A stretch of 64,000 nucleotides of DNA from the NCBI RefSeq assembly GCF_900176285.1, contig NZ_FWXF01000006.1, positions 1 through 64,000 on the forward strand. The letters are read 5' to 3'. Source of the DNA: Desulfacinum hydrothermale DSM 13146 (lineage in GTDB: Bacteria > Desulfobacterota > Syntrophobacteria > Syntrophobacterales > DSM-9756). Position numbers and translations under genes: made by a program. Below, piece after piece: positions 17,202 to 27,312 of this stretch (within the stretch, counting starts at the first letter, position 1; every line of letters begins with the position of its first letter). Below the pieces are notes generated by a model. The model was not told where the DNA came from and made no database searches. It saw only the letters and a program-made list of their open reading frames with translations.

Positions 17202-18305
17202 ATGGACGCCAGAAAATCCAAGACGAGCGAGAAAAAGGACCGCACCTTCATCGCCGATCTCAAGCCCAACCAAGACATCGTTGGAACCTTTGCCGTAGCC
17301 TCCAAGGAACTGCGAACCGCCAAGAACGGCATGCCGTACCTCACCCTCACCCTGCAAGACAAGACCGGCCAGGTCACGGGGCGGATCTGGAATGGGGCGG
17401 AAGAGGCCGCCTCGCGGATCGCCTCCCAGTGTGTGGTCCGCTTGCAAGGACGCACGGAAACCTTCCGCGATGTCCTGCAGATCAACATTCAGCGGCTGGA
17501 AACGATGGCGCCGGAGCACATCGATCTGGAAGACTTCCTGCCGGCCTATCCCGGTGACGCCGCGGCCCTATGGCAAGAATTCGTCTCCAAGCTGGCGACC
17601 GTCCAGCAAAAGCCCCTGAAGGAACTGGTCCGGCTCTTCCTGGCCGATAACGCCCTGATGACCGCCTTCCGGAAGGCTCCCGCCGCCAAGAATTTTCACC
17701 ACGCCTACCTGGGTGGACTCCTGGAACACACAACGTCGGTGATGGAATTGGTGAGCCTGGTGGCCGGACGCTACGCCACGCTGGATCGCGAGCTGCTGCT
17801 GGTGGGAGCCTTCCTTCACGATATCGGAAAGGTGTACGAATTCCGTTGGGATATGGCCATTGACTATTCGGACGTGGGGCGTTTGGTGGGCCACATGGTA
17901 TTGGGCGTGGAGATCCTTGAAAAGAAGCTGAGCCTTTGCAAGGATTTTCCCCAGGAAACCGCCGTGCTCCTCAAACACCTCATCCTGAGCCATCACGGGC
18001 AGGCGGAATACGGGGCCGTCCAGCCACCCATGACCCGCGAGGCCTTCGTGCTGCATCTGGCGGACGATCTGGACGCCAAGATGAACAATCTGGACCGGAT
18101 CCTGGAGCAGGCCGCAGGAGACGAATCCCGCTGGACCTCCTATCAGAAGTCCTATGCGCGCTTCTTTTACAAAGGGGGCGCCTGCGGGGAGGAGACGGCG
18201 TCCGACGAATCAGTTGACACCCACGGCGGCCCCTGCCGCCAGCTCAATCTCTTTTCCATGATGGCCGAAAAGCGCCAGGAGGGGCGCGAACGAAGCGGCC
18301 CGTGA
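17202..18305 (+). CDS. OB-fold plus HD-domain nuclease, YhaM type
   Basis: A 367-residue protein. The N-terminal OB fold (about 15-100) has the nucleic-acid-binding pattern YLTLTLQDKTGQVTGRIWNG. The C-terminal HD phosphohydrolase domain (about 150-310) has HHAYLGGLLEHT, then the metal-binding pair FLHDIGK (His-Asp), and LILSHHGQ further on. This order is that of YhaM-like 3'-5' exoribonucleases and related phosphohydrolases that trim RNA or single-stranded DNA. It starts at ATG 17202 after an AAGAGAG ribosome site. It is divergent from DUF4126 and stands 91 bases upstream of tmk on the same strand, so it may be the first gene of the tmk-holB-ricT-metG run. Confidence 0.87.
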   Translation: MDARKSKTSEKKDRTFIADLKPNQDIVGTFAVASKELRTAKNGMPYLTLTLQDKTGQVTGRIWNGAEEAASRIASQCVVRLQGRTETFRDVLQINIQRLETMAPEHIDLEDFLPAYPGDAAALWQEFVSKLATVQQKPLKELVRLFLADNALMTAFRKAPAAKNFHHAYLGGLLEHTTSVMELVSLVAGRYATLDRELLLVGAFLHDIGKVYEFRWDMAIDYSDVGRLVGHMVLGVEILEKKLSLCKDFPQETAVLLKHLILSHHGQAEYGAVQPPMTREAFVLHLADDLDAKMNNLDRILEQAAGDESRWTSYQKSYARFFYKGGACGEETASDESVDTHGGPCRQLNLFSMMAEKRQEGRERSGP

Positions 18306-18396
18306 CCCGCATGGCCGGCACAGTCCCTGCCACGGGAAAAGCTCCGGGCAGGACGCGCCCTGGCCGGAAGGCGACACGGACACGGGGGAAACCCGG

Positions 18397-19059
18397 ATGA
18401 TCCAGGCGGGAGAATCGAACGGAGACAAGCCCTTGTTTTTGAGCGTGGAAGGAATCGACGGATCGGGCAAGACCACGGTGGTGGATTTCGCCGTGCGCTG
18501 GCTGGAAGAACGCCACATTCCTTGCCGCCGCGTGCGCGAACCCGGCACCACCAAGGTGGGCGAGCAACTGCGCTCCATCCTCCTGGATTCCCGACAGAAA
18601 GCCATCCACCCCTGGACGGAAGTGCTGCTCTATCTGGCCAGCCAGAACCAGCAGGCACACGAAGTGATCCGCCCGGCCCTGGAGGACGGGACCTGGGTGG
18701 TGGCGGACCGGTTTGTGGACGCCACTTTGGCCTACCAAGGGTGGGGCCGCGGTCTGGACATGGGTGCCATCGAGGCAGTCCAGTGGAAGATCCTGGAGGG
18801 TTTTCGTCCCCACAAAACCCTGCTTCTGGACTGCCCCGTGGAGGTGGCCCTGCAGCGGCGCCTGGGCCGGTCGGGAACGCCGGACCGGCTGGAAGCCGAA
18901 TCCACAGCGTTCCACCAACGCGTGCGCCAAGGCTACCTGGCCCTGGCGCGCCGGGAGCCCGACCGGTTCCTGGTCCTGGATGCCTCCAAGCCCCTTCACC
19001 AGGTTCTCAATCACGTGCAGCGCACCCTGGAGGGCATGGGGACGGGAAGAAAGCCATGA
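18397..19059 (+). CDS. tmk: Thymidylate kinase
   Basis: Phosphorylates dTMP to dTDP with ATP in the cytoplasm. At 220 residues it is standard length. The P-loop is EGIDGSGKTT (about 14-23). The substrate/DRY-type region is VVADRFVDATLAYQG, and the arginine-bearing REPGTTKVGEQLR segment is typical, as is RLGRSGTPDRLE in the lid. The stop overlaps the holB start as ATGA, so the two are translationally coupled. The dTMP maker in this window is the unlinked thymidylate synthase at 45131-45898. Confidence 0.96.
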   Translation: MIQAGESNGDKPLFLSVEGIDGSGKTTVVDFAVRWLEERHIPCRRVREPGTTKVGEQLRSILLDSRQKAIHPWTEVLLYLASQNQQAHEVIRPALEDGTWVVADRFVDATLAYQGWGRGLDMGAIEAVQWKILEGFRPHKTLLLDCPVEVALQRRLGRSGTPDRLEAESTAFHQRVRQGYLALARREPDRFLVLDASKPLHQVLNHVQRTLEGMGTGRKP

Positions 19060-20096
19060 GTCTGGATTCCGTGGCCGGGCAGACCCGAGCCAAGAGATTC
19101 CTTGCGCACCTGCTGAGAACCGGAAACCTCCCCCATGCCCTGCTTTTGAGCGGCATGGAAGGAATCGGCAAGGGCCGGCTGGCTCTGGAACTGGCCAAGG
19201 GGCTCAACTGCCGCGTTCCACCTGCATCCGAGACGGGCGCCTTGGCCTGCGGCGCCTGTGAGGCGTGTGACAAGATCGCCAGGCGCGTCCACCCGGACGT
19301 GGTCTGGGTGGAACGGGAAGGGACCACCATCAAACTGGCCCGGATCAAAGAGGTGAGGGAACGCTGCCGGGTCCGTCCTTTCGAGGGCGCTTTCCGGGTC
19401 ACAATCATCCAGGACGCCCAGGCCCTGACGGAAGAGGCCGGCAACGCCCTGCTCAAGATCCTGGAAGAGCCGCCGCCGCGAAACGTCTTCATTCTGCTGG
19501 CCTTGGACGCCCAGATGCTCCTGCCCACTCTGGTGTCGCGATGCTGCCACGTGCGCTGCCAGCCCCTCGAAGATGAACAGGTGCGGGACCTGGTCATGGA
19601 CCGGTGGCACCTGTCCAAAACCCAGGCGGAACAGGTGGCCCGGCTTTCCTTCGGGAGCCTGGAATGGGCCCGAGCCTGGGCGGAAGGAGACCGCGTGGAA
19701 CGATGCCGGCAGGTGATTCAGCGGCTCCTGGACCACGCCCAGGGGCCCATCCTGGAACTCTTTCTGGACACCGCCCAGTGGGTCAAGGAAAGTGAAGACT
19801 TGGAACAGGACCTGGAATGTATTAAGTTCTGGGTGCGGGAAAGCCTGATGCAGCACTTGGGAATGACTGAAAAAACGGCCTTCCAGGAACTGGACGCATC
19901 GAAAGCGAGAGCCGTTCAAGATCCCGAGACACTGCTCAAGATCTACCAAGTGGTCGAAAACGCCGTGCAGCACCTTCGAGCTCATGCCAACAAACAGCTG
20001 ATCCTGGAAGGTGTCTGCCTGAAGATAAAGGAATGGTTGGATGGAGAAGGTCATCGGTATTCGTTTCCGGGATGGAGGCAAGATTTATCACTTTGA
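19056..20096 (+). CDS. holB: DNA polymerase III delta-prime subunit
   Basis: The clamp-loader subunit that helps open the sliding clamp for replication. It has 346 residues from the ATG inside the tmk stop (ATGA). The AAA+ fold shows GMEGIGKGRL (a P-loop form), a zinc-binding cysteine cluster CGACEACDK with an earlier Cys, and EEAGNALLKILEEPPP, the clamp-loader signature, followed by LVSRCCHVRC. The first residues SLDSVAGQTRAKRFL are the usual N-terminus. The 3' end overlaps ricT by 56 bases, which is long, so the C-terminal tail may be slightly extended compared with relatives. Confidence 0.9.
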   Translation: MSLDSVAGQTRAKRFLAHLLRTGNLPHALLLSGMEGIGKGRLALELAKGLNCRVPPASETGALACGACEACDKIARRVHPDVVWVEREGTTIKLARIKEVRERCRVRPFEGAFRVTIIQDAQALTEEAGNALLKILEEPPPRNVFILLALDAQMLLPTLVSRCCHVRCQPLEDEQVRDLVMDRWHLSKTQAEQVARLSFGSLEWARAWAEGDRVERCRQVIQRLLDHAQGPILELFLDTAQWVKESEDLEQDLECIKFWVRESLMQHLGMTEKTAFQELDASKARAVQDPETLLKIYQVVENAVQHLRAHANKQLILEGVCLKIKEWLDGEGHRYSFPGWRQDLSL

Positions 20097-21027
20097 TCCG
20101 GGTCCGCACCCTGTCCAGAAGGGCGATTATGTGGTGGTGAACACCGAGCAGGGCAAAGGTCTGGGCGAGGTGGTGGAGGGCCCCTTCCCCAAGAACCCGG
20201 ACGTACACCCCAAGGAGATCAAGCCCATCGAGCGGCCGGCGCAGCCGGTGGAAATCGAAAGGCATTTCGAAAATCTGCGTTTCGAGGAAGAAGCCGAAGC
20301 GTTTTGCCTGGAACGGATCCAGGCCCTGGGGCTCGCCATGAACCTGGTGGACGTGGAGTGCTTCTACGATCGGTCCAAGATCATCTTCTACTTTACGGCC
20401 GATGGGCGGGTGGACTTTCGGGAGCTGGTCAAGGACCTGGTGCGGCGGCTTCGCATGCGCGTGGAGCTCCGCCAGATCGGTGTGCGCAATCAGGCCAAGA
20501 TGGTGGGTGGACTCGGCACCTGCGGGCGTCCCCTTTGCTGTGCCACGTTTCTACGCAACTTCCATCCCGTTTCCATCAAGATGGCCAAGGAACAGAACCT
20601 GAGCCTCAACCCATCCAAGATCTCCGGCGCCTGCGGGCGCCTCATGTGCTGCCTGCAATACGAGTACGACACCTACAAGTACTACAAGCAGGGCATGCCC
20701 AAGCTGGGTAAGAAGGTGGAGACCCCCCAGGGGCGGGGCAAGGTCATTCGCCAGAACGTGATCGATCGGATCGTCACGGTTCTGCTGGAAAGCGGGCAGG
20801 CCATCGACATCGAATATGGTCCTGTGTCGGAACATGGCGCCGCCCGCCCCTGCCAGGCGAACCTTTGCGAACGCCGGAACGACGCCGCCCCCTCCCAAAA
20901 AGGAAACGCCCAGGAAAAGCCCAAGCCGTCGGGCTCTGCCAAGCAGGATTCCGGGCAAAAACCCAGGAAGAAAAAGAGCCGGAGCGGCAGATCCAGGAAA
21001 AAGACGAAAAAGAAGAGAGCTGAGTGA
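20041..21027 (+). CDS. ricT: PSP1-domain regulatory protein, RicT/YaaT type
   Basis: A 328-residue protein whose PSP1 C-terminal domain covers about residues 60-145. It carries two copies of a cysteine motif, TCGRPLCC (about 162) and ACGRLMCC (about 200), that are the family hallmark. In Bacillus the RicT protein with partners binds Fe-S clusters and promotes RNase Y-dependent mRNA processing; whether that applies here is unknown. The tail (about 290-328) is very basic (KKKSRSGRSRKKTKKK), which suggests nucleic-acid contact and is an extension on the core. The gene starts inside holB and ends 16 bases before metG. The holB-yaaT-metG neighbourhood is widespread. Confidence 0.9.
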   Translation: MEKVIGIRFRDGGKIYHFDPGPHPVQKGDYVVVNTEQGKGLGEVVEGPFPKNPDVHPKEIKPIERPAQPVEIERHFENLRFEEEAEAFCLERIQALGLAMNLVDVECFYDRSKIIFYFTADGRVDFRELVKDLVRRLRMRVELRQIGVRNQAKMVGGLGTCGRPLCCATFLRNFHPVSIKMAKEQNLSLNPSKISGACGRLMCCLQYEYDTYKYYKQGMPKLGKKVETPQGRGKVIRQNVIDRIVTVLLESGQAIDIEYGPVSEHGAARPCQANLCERRNDAAPSQKGNAQEKPKPSGSAKQDSGQKPRKKKSRSGRSRKKTKKKRAE

Positions 21028-21043
21028 GAAAGGATAGTGCGGC

Positions 21044-22978
21044 ATGGACACACGGTTCTACATCACCACCCCCATCTATTACGTCAATGCGGAACCCCAT
21101 ATCGGACACGCCTACACCACCATCGTGGCGGACGTGATGAATCGCTTCCACCGCCTCATGGGCTATGAAACCTATTTCCTTACGGGCACCGACGAACACG
21201 GAGACAAGATCGTCCAGGCCGCCGAAGCCGCAGGAACGGACCCCCAAACCTACGTGGACCGCATCAGCCGGATGTTCCGCCACACCTGGCCCAAGCTCAA
21301 TATCAGCAACGACCATTTCATCCGCACCACCGACCCCGCCCACATGAAGGTTGTCCAATACATCCTTCAGAAGGTCTACGACGCCGGGGACATCTATTTC
21401 GACACCTACAAGGGCCTTTACTGCATCGGCTGCGAACGCTTCTACACGGAAAAGGAGCTGGTGGACGGGAAATGTCCGGATCATGACAAGCCCCCGGTGG
21501 AACGGGAAGAGGCCAACTACTTCTTCCGAATGAGCAAGTACCAGGACTGGCTCATCGAGCACATTGAAAAACACCCCGATTTCATCCGCCCGGAACGCTA
21601 CCGCAACGAAGTCCTGGCCTTTTTGAGGGAGCCGTTGGAGGATCTGTGCATCTCCCGGCCCAAGGAGCGGCTGAGCTGGGGGGTCCCCCTGCCGTTCGAT
21701 GACCGGTATGTGACCTATGTGTGGTTCGATGCGCTGATCAATTATGTGTCCGCCCTGGGATATCCCGACGGGGAACTTTTCAGCACCTTCTGGCCCGTGG
21801 CCCAACACGTCATCGCCAAGGACATTCTGAAGCCCCACGGCATCTACTGGCCGACCATGCTGAAGGCGGCCGGTATCGAGCCTTACCGCCACTTGAACGT
21901 GCACGGCTATTGGAAGATCAACGAAGGCAAGATGAGCAAGAGCCGAGGAACGGTGGTCCGCCCCCTGGATCTGGCGCCCGTCTACGGCGTGGATGCCTTC
22001 CGCTACTTTCTCATGCGCGAAATGGTCTTCGGCCTGGACGCCAACTTCAGTGAGGAGGCCTTGATCCAGAGGCTCAATTCGGATCTGGCCAACGACCTGG
22101 GGAACCTCTTCAGCCGCACCCTGGCCATGACGGCCAAGTACTTCCAAGGCACGGTGCCCCCGTTCGGAAACCCAGTCCTGCCGGAAGACCAGGCCCTGGA
22201 GCGGCAGGTCCAGGATGCTGTCTCCGCCTATCGGGAGGAAATTCCCAAGTGGGCCTTCCACAAGGCCCTCATGGCCGTCTGGGAGATGATCAACGCTGCC
22301 AACAAATACATTGACCAGACCGGTCCCTGGGAGCTGGCCAAGGACCCCGACAAGAAGGGGCGGCTGCAGCGGGTCCTGCGCACTCTCCTGGAAGTGAACA
22401 AGACCACGGCCGTCCTCGTTGCTCCCTTCATGCCCCAAACGGCGGAAAAGATGCTGGAGCGGTTGGGAGTTCCCGTCAAGGCCCTGGATCTTCGTCTGGA
22501 GCGGGACGCCCGTTGGGGCAGTCTGGTGGAAGGGGAAAGGGTGCAAAAAGGCGCCGCCCTCTTCCCCCGCGTGGACATCAAGAAGTGGCAGCAAGAAAAG
22601 AACGCCGAGGAAAGGAAACGGAACGTGGAAAAGAGCGACGAAAGCCAAAAGACCTCCGATCTCATCACCTTTCAGGAGTTCCAGCGCCTGGACCTTCGGG
22701 CCGGTGTGGTCCTGGAAGCCGAGCGCATTCCCAAGTCCAAGAAGCTCTTGAAGCTCAAGGTGGACATCGGCGAGGAACGCCAGGTGGTGGCGGGCATCGC
22801 CGAACACTACGCCCCGGAGGATTTGGTGGGAAAGCAGGTGGTGGTGGTGGCCAATCTGAAACCGGCCAAGCTCATGGGCGTGGAGTCCCAGGGCATGATC
22901 CTGGCCGCCCACGACGGCGACGTGTTGAAGCTCGTCACAACGGACGCCCCCGTGATTCCGGGCGGCAAAGTGTCCTAA
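21044..22978 (+). CDS. metG: Methionyl-tRNA synthetase with C-terminal tRNA-binding domain
   Basis: Charges tRNA-Met. It has 644 residues. The class I HIGH-type site is NAEPHIGHAYTT (about 16-27). The connective peptide keeps a metal knuckle CIGCERFY...CPDH (about 127-150). The second signature is KMSKSRG (about 297). The anticodon-binding helical domain follows. The C-terminal 110 residues form a Trbp111-like OB fold (FQRLDLRAGVVLEAERIP, with GIAEHYAPEDLVGKQ) for dimerisation and tRNA binding. The ATG has GAAAGGA about eight bases upstream. It is the last gene of the tmk-holB-ricT-metG run, closed by a hairpin at 23031-23061. Confidence 0.97.
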   Translation: MDTRFYITTPIYYVNAEPHIGHAYTTIVADVMNRFHRLMGYETYFLTGTDEHGDKIVQAAEAAGTDPQTYVDRISRMFRHTWPKLNISNDHFIRTTDPAHMKVVQYILQKVYDAGDIYFDTYKGLYCIGCERFYTEKELVDGKCPDHDKPPVEREEANYFFRMSKYQDWLIEHIEKHPDFIRPERYRNEVLAFLREPLEDLCISRPKERLSWGVPLPFDDRYVTYVWFDALINYVSALGYPDGELFSTFWPVAQHVIAKDILKPHGIYWPTMLKAAGIEPYRHLNVHGYWKINEGKMSKSRGTVVRPLDLAPVYGVDAFRYFLMREMVFGLDANFSEEALIQRLNSDLANDLGNLFSRTLAMTAKYFQGTVPPFGNPVLPEDQALERQVQDAVSAYREEIPKWAFHKALMAVWEMINAANKYIDQTGPWELAKDPDKKGRLQRVLRTLLEVNKTTAVLVAPFMPQTAEKMLERLGVPVKALDLRLERDARWGSLVEGERVQKGAALFPRVDIKKWQQEKNAEERKRNVEKSDESQKTSDLITFQEFQRLDLRAGVVLEAERIPKSKKLLKLKVDIGEERQVVAGIAEHYAPEDLVGKQVVVVANLKPAKLMGVESQGMILAAHDGDVLKLVTTDAPVIPGGKVS

Positions 22979-23030
22979 GCGCTTTTTCGAAAGAGTTTCC
23001 GCGACACCAGATCGTTCTGTGAATGCCGTC

Positions 23031-23061
23031 TTCAGGGGCGACCCACCGGGTCGCTCCTGAA
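23031..23061 (+). terminator. Strong hairpin 3' of metG (REP-like)
   Basis: TTCAGGGGCGACCC (23031-23044), loop ACC, and GGGTCGCTCCTGAA (23048-23061) pair over 14 bases with one G-U. There is no T-run, so it is more like an mRNA-protecting or REP-like hairpin than a classical intrinsic terminator. It lies about 50 bases past the metG stop. Confidence 0.55.
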
Positions 23062-23163
23062 AGACCAGCGCAAGATCCCGTCGCTCTCAGGCCGGCGGGA
23101 TCCTCTGTCATCGCCCCCCAAGACACCCGGTCCCCACGAAAAAAAAGCCACCTGCTTATCCAT

Positions 23164-23306
23164 TTTCAGACAGCCTTGTCGGGGCGGGTTCGAAACGCGC
23201 CCCTACTGCGGCACGGCCAGGCCGGGAGCATGTACCCACCCGGCAGCCCCAACCTTCCGTTCGCACCAGAAGGAAGCCGCCTGGGCGTTCTCGGACAACT
23301 TCCCAG
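23164..23306 (-). repeat. Dispersed repeat R1, copy E (inverted)
   Basis: Part of the 844-bp gene-free spacer 22979-23822. The order is inverted relative to copy B: TTTTCAGACAGCCTTGT, palindrome GGGGCGGGTTCGAAACGCGCCCC (imperfect; 23181-23203), GGCCAGGCC, AACCTTCCGTTCGCA, then CCTGGGCGTTCTCGGACAA (23280-23298). The rest of the spacer (23310-23510) is GC-rich with no reading frame I would trust. Confidence 0.65.
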
Positions 23307-23515
23307 GATTTCGCCTAAAAACGCCGGGGATGGGCGCGTTTTTCCGTGGCACGGCCCTTCAGGGCTGCCGAAGAGCTCCCGGAGGCGCCGCATATGCCCT
23401 CGGGGACTGTCTTCCCATGGGGTTGCGAGGGCCTTTTTCCGCCATCTGGAGCGGCCGACCCGCGGGCGCACAGGCTTTTGGTCCGCGGGAAGGCTCTTGC
23501 CATGTGCCAAAAATT

Positions 23516-23550
23516 GCGCCATAAAACAACAAATCGTTTTATAGGGCGCC
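23516..23550. terminator. AT-cored palindrome, possible bidirectional terminator or operator
   Basis: GCGCC-ATAAAAC (23516-23527), an eight-base loop, GTTTTAT (23536-23542), a two-base bulge and GGCGC (23545-23549). TTTT follows on the plus strand, and an A-run (CCAAAAATT, 23508-23516) precedes, giving a T-run on the minus strand. It is the only AT-rich inverted repeat in a GC-rich spacer and lies 270 bases before the hybrid kinase. Confidence 0.45.
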
Positions 23551-23822
23551 TTTTCCATCAGGCAGACGGGCCTTCTCAGCCAGGCTCCGAAACAGCTTTT
23601 CCAGATTAGGTTTCAGCCGGAAACGACAAGAAATTTTCCTTTCCTTGTCACCTGCAGGGCTATCGCTTTGCGGGCCCCGGCCCTCCAAGTCACCAACTCC
23701 CCTGACATGTTGCATCCCCTTTCCCACCTCCCATGAGGGAAAGCCGGCCGGGGGCACAAGGAAGAGGAGAAGTCCATTATTTGCGGCCCAGATTGGAGGC
23801 ACGTATCTCGGGAGATCCCACG

Positions 23823-26800
23823 ATGAACCAGGATGCGGTCCGCTCGATCCCCGGTTGGCTAAAAATCACCCTTGCCCTAACCCTTCTTTTGCTGGTCGCC
23901 GCCGGAGCCGGTCTGGTGCGCATGGTCTCCAAGCACCAGGAAAAGGTGGTGAGACAAGAACTGGTCTCCATCGCCCGAGCCAAAGCGAAGGAGATCGCCC
24001 AATGGAGGGAGGAAAAGGCAGCCGCCGCCCATCTTCTCATGGGGCGCCATGCCCTGATCGCTTCCATCAAACGCTACCTGGAAGATGGCGACACGACAGA
24101 ATCCGGTGCAATCCGAAGGCGCCTTCAACCCTTCGCCGAACTCTCTCACTGCGCCAATATCCTGATACTGGACCCGGAAGGCCAGGTCCGTTGGGCCCTC
24201 CACCGTGCTCCCAGCGCCCCCCACCCCGAATACGAACGGGCCCTGAAGTCCGCCCTCGCATCGCGAAAACCCGCATGGACATCCCTTCACAGGGGCCCGG
24301 AAAATGGCCCATCCCACCTATCCTTGGTGACACCACTTTTTGATCCGGAGGGCAATGGCCGCTTCCTGGCCGCCTTGGCACTGGTGATGGACGCCAGCTC
24401 GTATCTCTACCCCCTCCTCCAATCCTGGCCGGTCCCCAGCGAGACCGCGGAAACCCTCCTGGTACGCCGCGATGGGGATCACGTGCTCGTGCTGAACGAT
24501 CCGCGCCACGGAAAGGACACGGCCTTGGCGGTCCGAATACCCCTAACCCGAACGGAACTTCCCGAAGTCATGGCCGTCCAAGGAAAGGAAGGCATCGTCG
24601 AGGGAAAGGACGACCGCGGCGAGGACGTGGTGGCCGCCGCCTTGTCCATTCCCGATTCACCCTGGTTCCTGGTGGCCAAGATTCACAGGGCCGAAGCCTT
24701 CGCCATGCGGCATGTCCTGTCCGCAACCATCGTGGGACATCTACTGGGTGTCTTGCTGCTACTCGGCGTGATCACTCTGTACCTAAGACAAGCCCTTCTG
24801 AAGAGGCAGTTCCATCGTCTCTATGAAGCGGAAAAGGACCTGCGCACAACTATGGAGCGACATTGGATCACCCTTCAATCCATCGGCGACGCCGTGATCG
24901 CCACGGACGCCCGAGGTCGCGTGGAACTGCTCAATCCCGTGGCTGCATCTCTCACCGGCTGGAACCGTGAAGAGGCCCTGGGAAAACCCATCGAAGAAGT
25001 CTTTCGGATCATCAACGAAGAATCGCGGCAACCAGTGGAAAGCCCGGTGAGCCGGGTGTTGCGGGAAGGCGCCGTGGTGGGTTTGGCCAACCACACGCTT
25101 TTGATCTCCAAAGAGGGCCGGGAAATCCCCATTGCCGACAGCGGCGCGCCCATTCGGGACGTTCGAGGCGAAATCCGCGGGGTCGTCCTGGTCTTTCGGG
25201 ACCAAAGCGAGGAACGCCTGCGACAACGCGTGACCCAAACCCGACTGGCCTTGGTGGAGTATGCCGCCCAGCACGAGCTCCATGAAGTGCTGGCCCGCAT
25301 CGTGGACGAAATCTGCGCCCTGGTGGAAAGTCCCATCGGCTTCTACCACTTTGTGGACCCGGAGCAGGGTATGCTCATTTTTCAGCAGTGGTCCACCCGC
25401 ACGGAGGAGGTCTGCAGGGTCGCAGACCGAGGAACCCACTTGTGCTTGGATCGGGCCGGGGTGTGGGCGGACGGCGTTCGCCGCGGCCAACCTGTGATCA
25501 TCAATGACTACGCATCCCTTTCCCCCAAAAAAGAACTTCCCCAAGGTCACATTCCCTTGGTTCGGTTGCTGGCCGTGCCCGTAATGCGCCAAGGCCGACC
25601 GGTGGCTGTCCTGGGCCTGGGAAACAAAGGCAAGGATTACACGGAAGAAGACGTGAAGACCGCCTCGCTCTTGGCCGATCTCACATGGGACATCGTGAGC
25701 CGCAAACAGGCGGAAGAGGCCCTTCGAGTCAGTGAAGAGCGGTTCCGGATCGCCTTCCAGTCGAGCCCGGACGCCATCAACATCAATCGCCTGGAAGACG
25801 GCTTGTACGTGGACATCAACGAAGGCTTCACCCGGGCCACCGGTTACACCCGCGAAGACGTCCTGGGAAAGACCAGCCTGGAACTGGACATCTGGCACGA
25901 TCCCGAGGACCGAAAACGCCTGGTAGCCGCCCTCCAGCGGGACAGCTACTGTGAAAACATGGAAGCCCTCTTCCGTGCCAAAGACGGCCGGATCCTCACG
26001 GGCCTCATGTCCGCCCGGCTCATTCACATCCAAGGCGTGCCTCATATCATTTCCATCACACGGGATATCACCCGAATGAAGGAAGCCGAAGAAGAGCGAA
26101 GGCAGCTGGAAGCCCAACTGGCGCAGGCCCAGAAGATGGAATCCGTGGGGCACCTGGCCGGGGGCGTGGCCCACGATTTCAATAACCTCTTGAACGTGAT
26201 CTTGGGACACGTGGAACTCATGGGCCTGCAGATGCCTCCCGACGACCCCCAACACGCCAGGCTCCGGCAGATCGAGAAGGCCGCCCGGCGCTCGGCCGAT
26301 CTCACCCGCCAGTTGCTCGCCTTCGCCCGCCGCCAGCCCATCTCCCCCAAAGTGCTGGACCTGAATGAAACCGTGGAAAACATGCTCAAGTTGCTCCGGC
26401 GTCTCATTGGAGAAAACATCGACCTCATCTGGCGGCCCGATTCCCACTTGTGGCCCGTCAAGATGGACCCGACCCAGGTGGATCAGATCGTGGTGAACCT
26501 GTGCGTCAACGCCAGTGACGCCATCGGCGATCACGGGCGGATCACCCTGGAAACCGAAAACGTGGAGATCGCGTCTTCGGAGGCCCGGAAGCTGCAATGC
26601 GAACCCGGCGATTACGTGAAGCTGGCGGTGAGCGACACCGGCTGCGGCATGGAAAAGGAAATCCTGGATCGGATCTTCGAACCGTTTTTCACCACGAAAG
26701 AAGTGGGAAAGGGAACGGGACTGGGGCTATCGACCATCTACGGCATCGTCAAGCAAAACCAGGGCTCCATTGAGGTCACCAGCGAACCCGGGAAGGGGAC

Positions 26801-27251
26801 CCGCTTCGAGGTCTATCTTCCTCGGCACAATGGCAAGACCGAAGACTCGGAGGTGGAACAGGACGCCGAGGTGCCGCGAGGACACGGTGAAACGGTACTC
26901 CTGGTGGAAGACGAGCCCTCACTGTTGCTGCTGGGACAAACCATGCTGGAAACGTTGGGCTACCAGGTGCTGACGGCGGGAACCCCCCAGGAAGCCCTAC
27001 GGCACGCCCGGGAATATCCCGCGAAGATCCATCTACTCATCACCGACGTGGTGATGCCGCAGAAGACCGGAAAGGATCTCTGTGAGGCCATCCAGGCCAT
27101 CCGTCCGGAAATCAAAGTCCTCTTCATGTCGGGGTATCCCTCCAACGTGATCGCCCCTCAAGGCGTTCTGGAACCGGGCGTCCACTTCATCCAGAAGCCC
27201 TTCTCGTTGACCACATTGGGACACCGGGTGCGGGCGGTCTTATCCAGCTGA
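23823..27251 (+). CDS. Hybrid sensor histidine kinase (Cache, PAS, GAF, PAS, HisKA, HATPase, receiver)
   Basis: A 1142-residue membrane sensor. TM1 is at about 13-35, a periplasmic double-Cache-like region at about 36-295, and TM2 at about 298-322. PAS1 (about 339-465) is followed by a GAF domain (about 483-626; [24 protein letters not shown], split) and PAS2 (about 635-755). The phospho-acceptor His784 sits in [13 protein letters not shown]-box [16 protein letters not shown] and GKGTGLGLS motifs follow. The C-terminal receiver (about 1026-1141) has Asp1075 in [13 protein letters not shown] at 23823 has GGGAG nine bases upstream; the frame stays open further upstream without a site. It stands alone with no regulator beside it, so the phosphotransfer partner is unknown. 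Its kinase/receiver half resembles that of the kinase at 1987-5319. Confidence 0.9.
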   Translation: MNQDAVRSIPGWLKITLALTLLLLVAAGAGLVRMVSKHQEKVVRQELVSIARAKAKEIAQWREEKAAAAHLLMGRHALIASIKRYLEDGDTTESGAIRRRLQPFAELSHCANILILDPEGQVRWALHRAPSAPHPEYERALKSALASRKPAWTSLHRGPENGPSHLSLVTPLFDPEGNGRFLAALALVMDASSYLYPLLQSWPVPSETAETLLVRRDGDHVLVLNDPRHGKDTALAVRIPLTRTELPEVMAVQGKEGIVEGKDDRGEDVVAAALSIPDSPWFLVAKIHRAEAFAMRHVLSATIVGHLLGVLLLLGVITLYLRQALLKRQFHRLYEAEKDLRTTMERHWITLQSIGDAVIATDARGRVELLNPVAASLTGWNREEALGKPIEEVFRIINEESRQPVESPVSRVLREGAVVGLANHTLLISKEGREIPIADSGAPIRDVRGEIRGVVLVFRDQSEERLRQRVTQTRLALVEYAAQHELHEVLARIVDEICALVESPIGFYHFVDPEQGMLIFQQWSTRTEEVCRVADRGTHLCLDRAGVWADGVRRGQPVIINDYASLSPKKELPQGHIPLVRLLAVPVMRQGRPVAVLGLGNKGKDYTEEDVKTASLLADLTWDIVSRKQAEEALRVSEERFRIAFQSSPDAININRLEDGLYVDINEGFTRATGYTREDVLGKTSLELDIWHDPEDRKRLVAALQRDSYCENMEALFRAKDGRILTGLMSARLIHIQGVPHIISITRDITRMKEAEEERRQLEAQLAQAQKMESVGHLAGGVAHDFNNLLNVILGHVELMGLQMPPDDPQHARLRQIEKAARRSADLTRQLLAFARRQPISPKVLDLNETVENMLKLLRRLIGENIDLIWRPDSHLWPVKMDPTQVDQIVVNLCVNASDAIGDHGRITLETENVEIASSEARKLQCEPGDYVKLAVSDTGCGMEKEILDRIFEPFFTTKEVGKGTGLGLSTIYGIVKQNQGSIEVTSEPGKGTRFEVYLPRHNGKTEDSEVEQDAEVPRGHGETVLLVEDEPSLLLLGQTMLETLGYQVLTAGTPQEALRHAREYPAKIHLLITDVVMPQKTGKDLCEAIQAIRPEIKVLFMSGYPSNVIAPQGVLEPGVHFIQKPFSLTTLGHRVRAVLSS

Positions 27252-27312
27252 GGCCCCTGGATGGGCAAAGGGGCGAAGCCGGAAGGCCGGGCCTCCAAAC
27301 AGGAGCGGCCTT

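Noticed and set aside
23181-23205. tRNA T-arm look-alike (GGGTTCGAA within a GC stem)
   Set aside because: It is the R1 palindrome. No acceptor, D or anticodon stems surround it, and the same stem recurs in other copies with changed bases.
23023-23544. A 173-codon open frame in the metG-kinase spacer
   Set aside because: It runs through repeat copy E and the 23031 hairpin, has no ribosome site and has Arg/Pro/Gly-rich content like other chance frames here.
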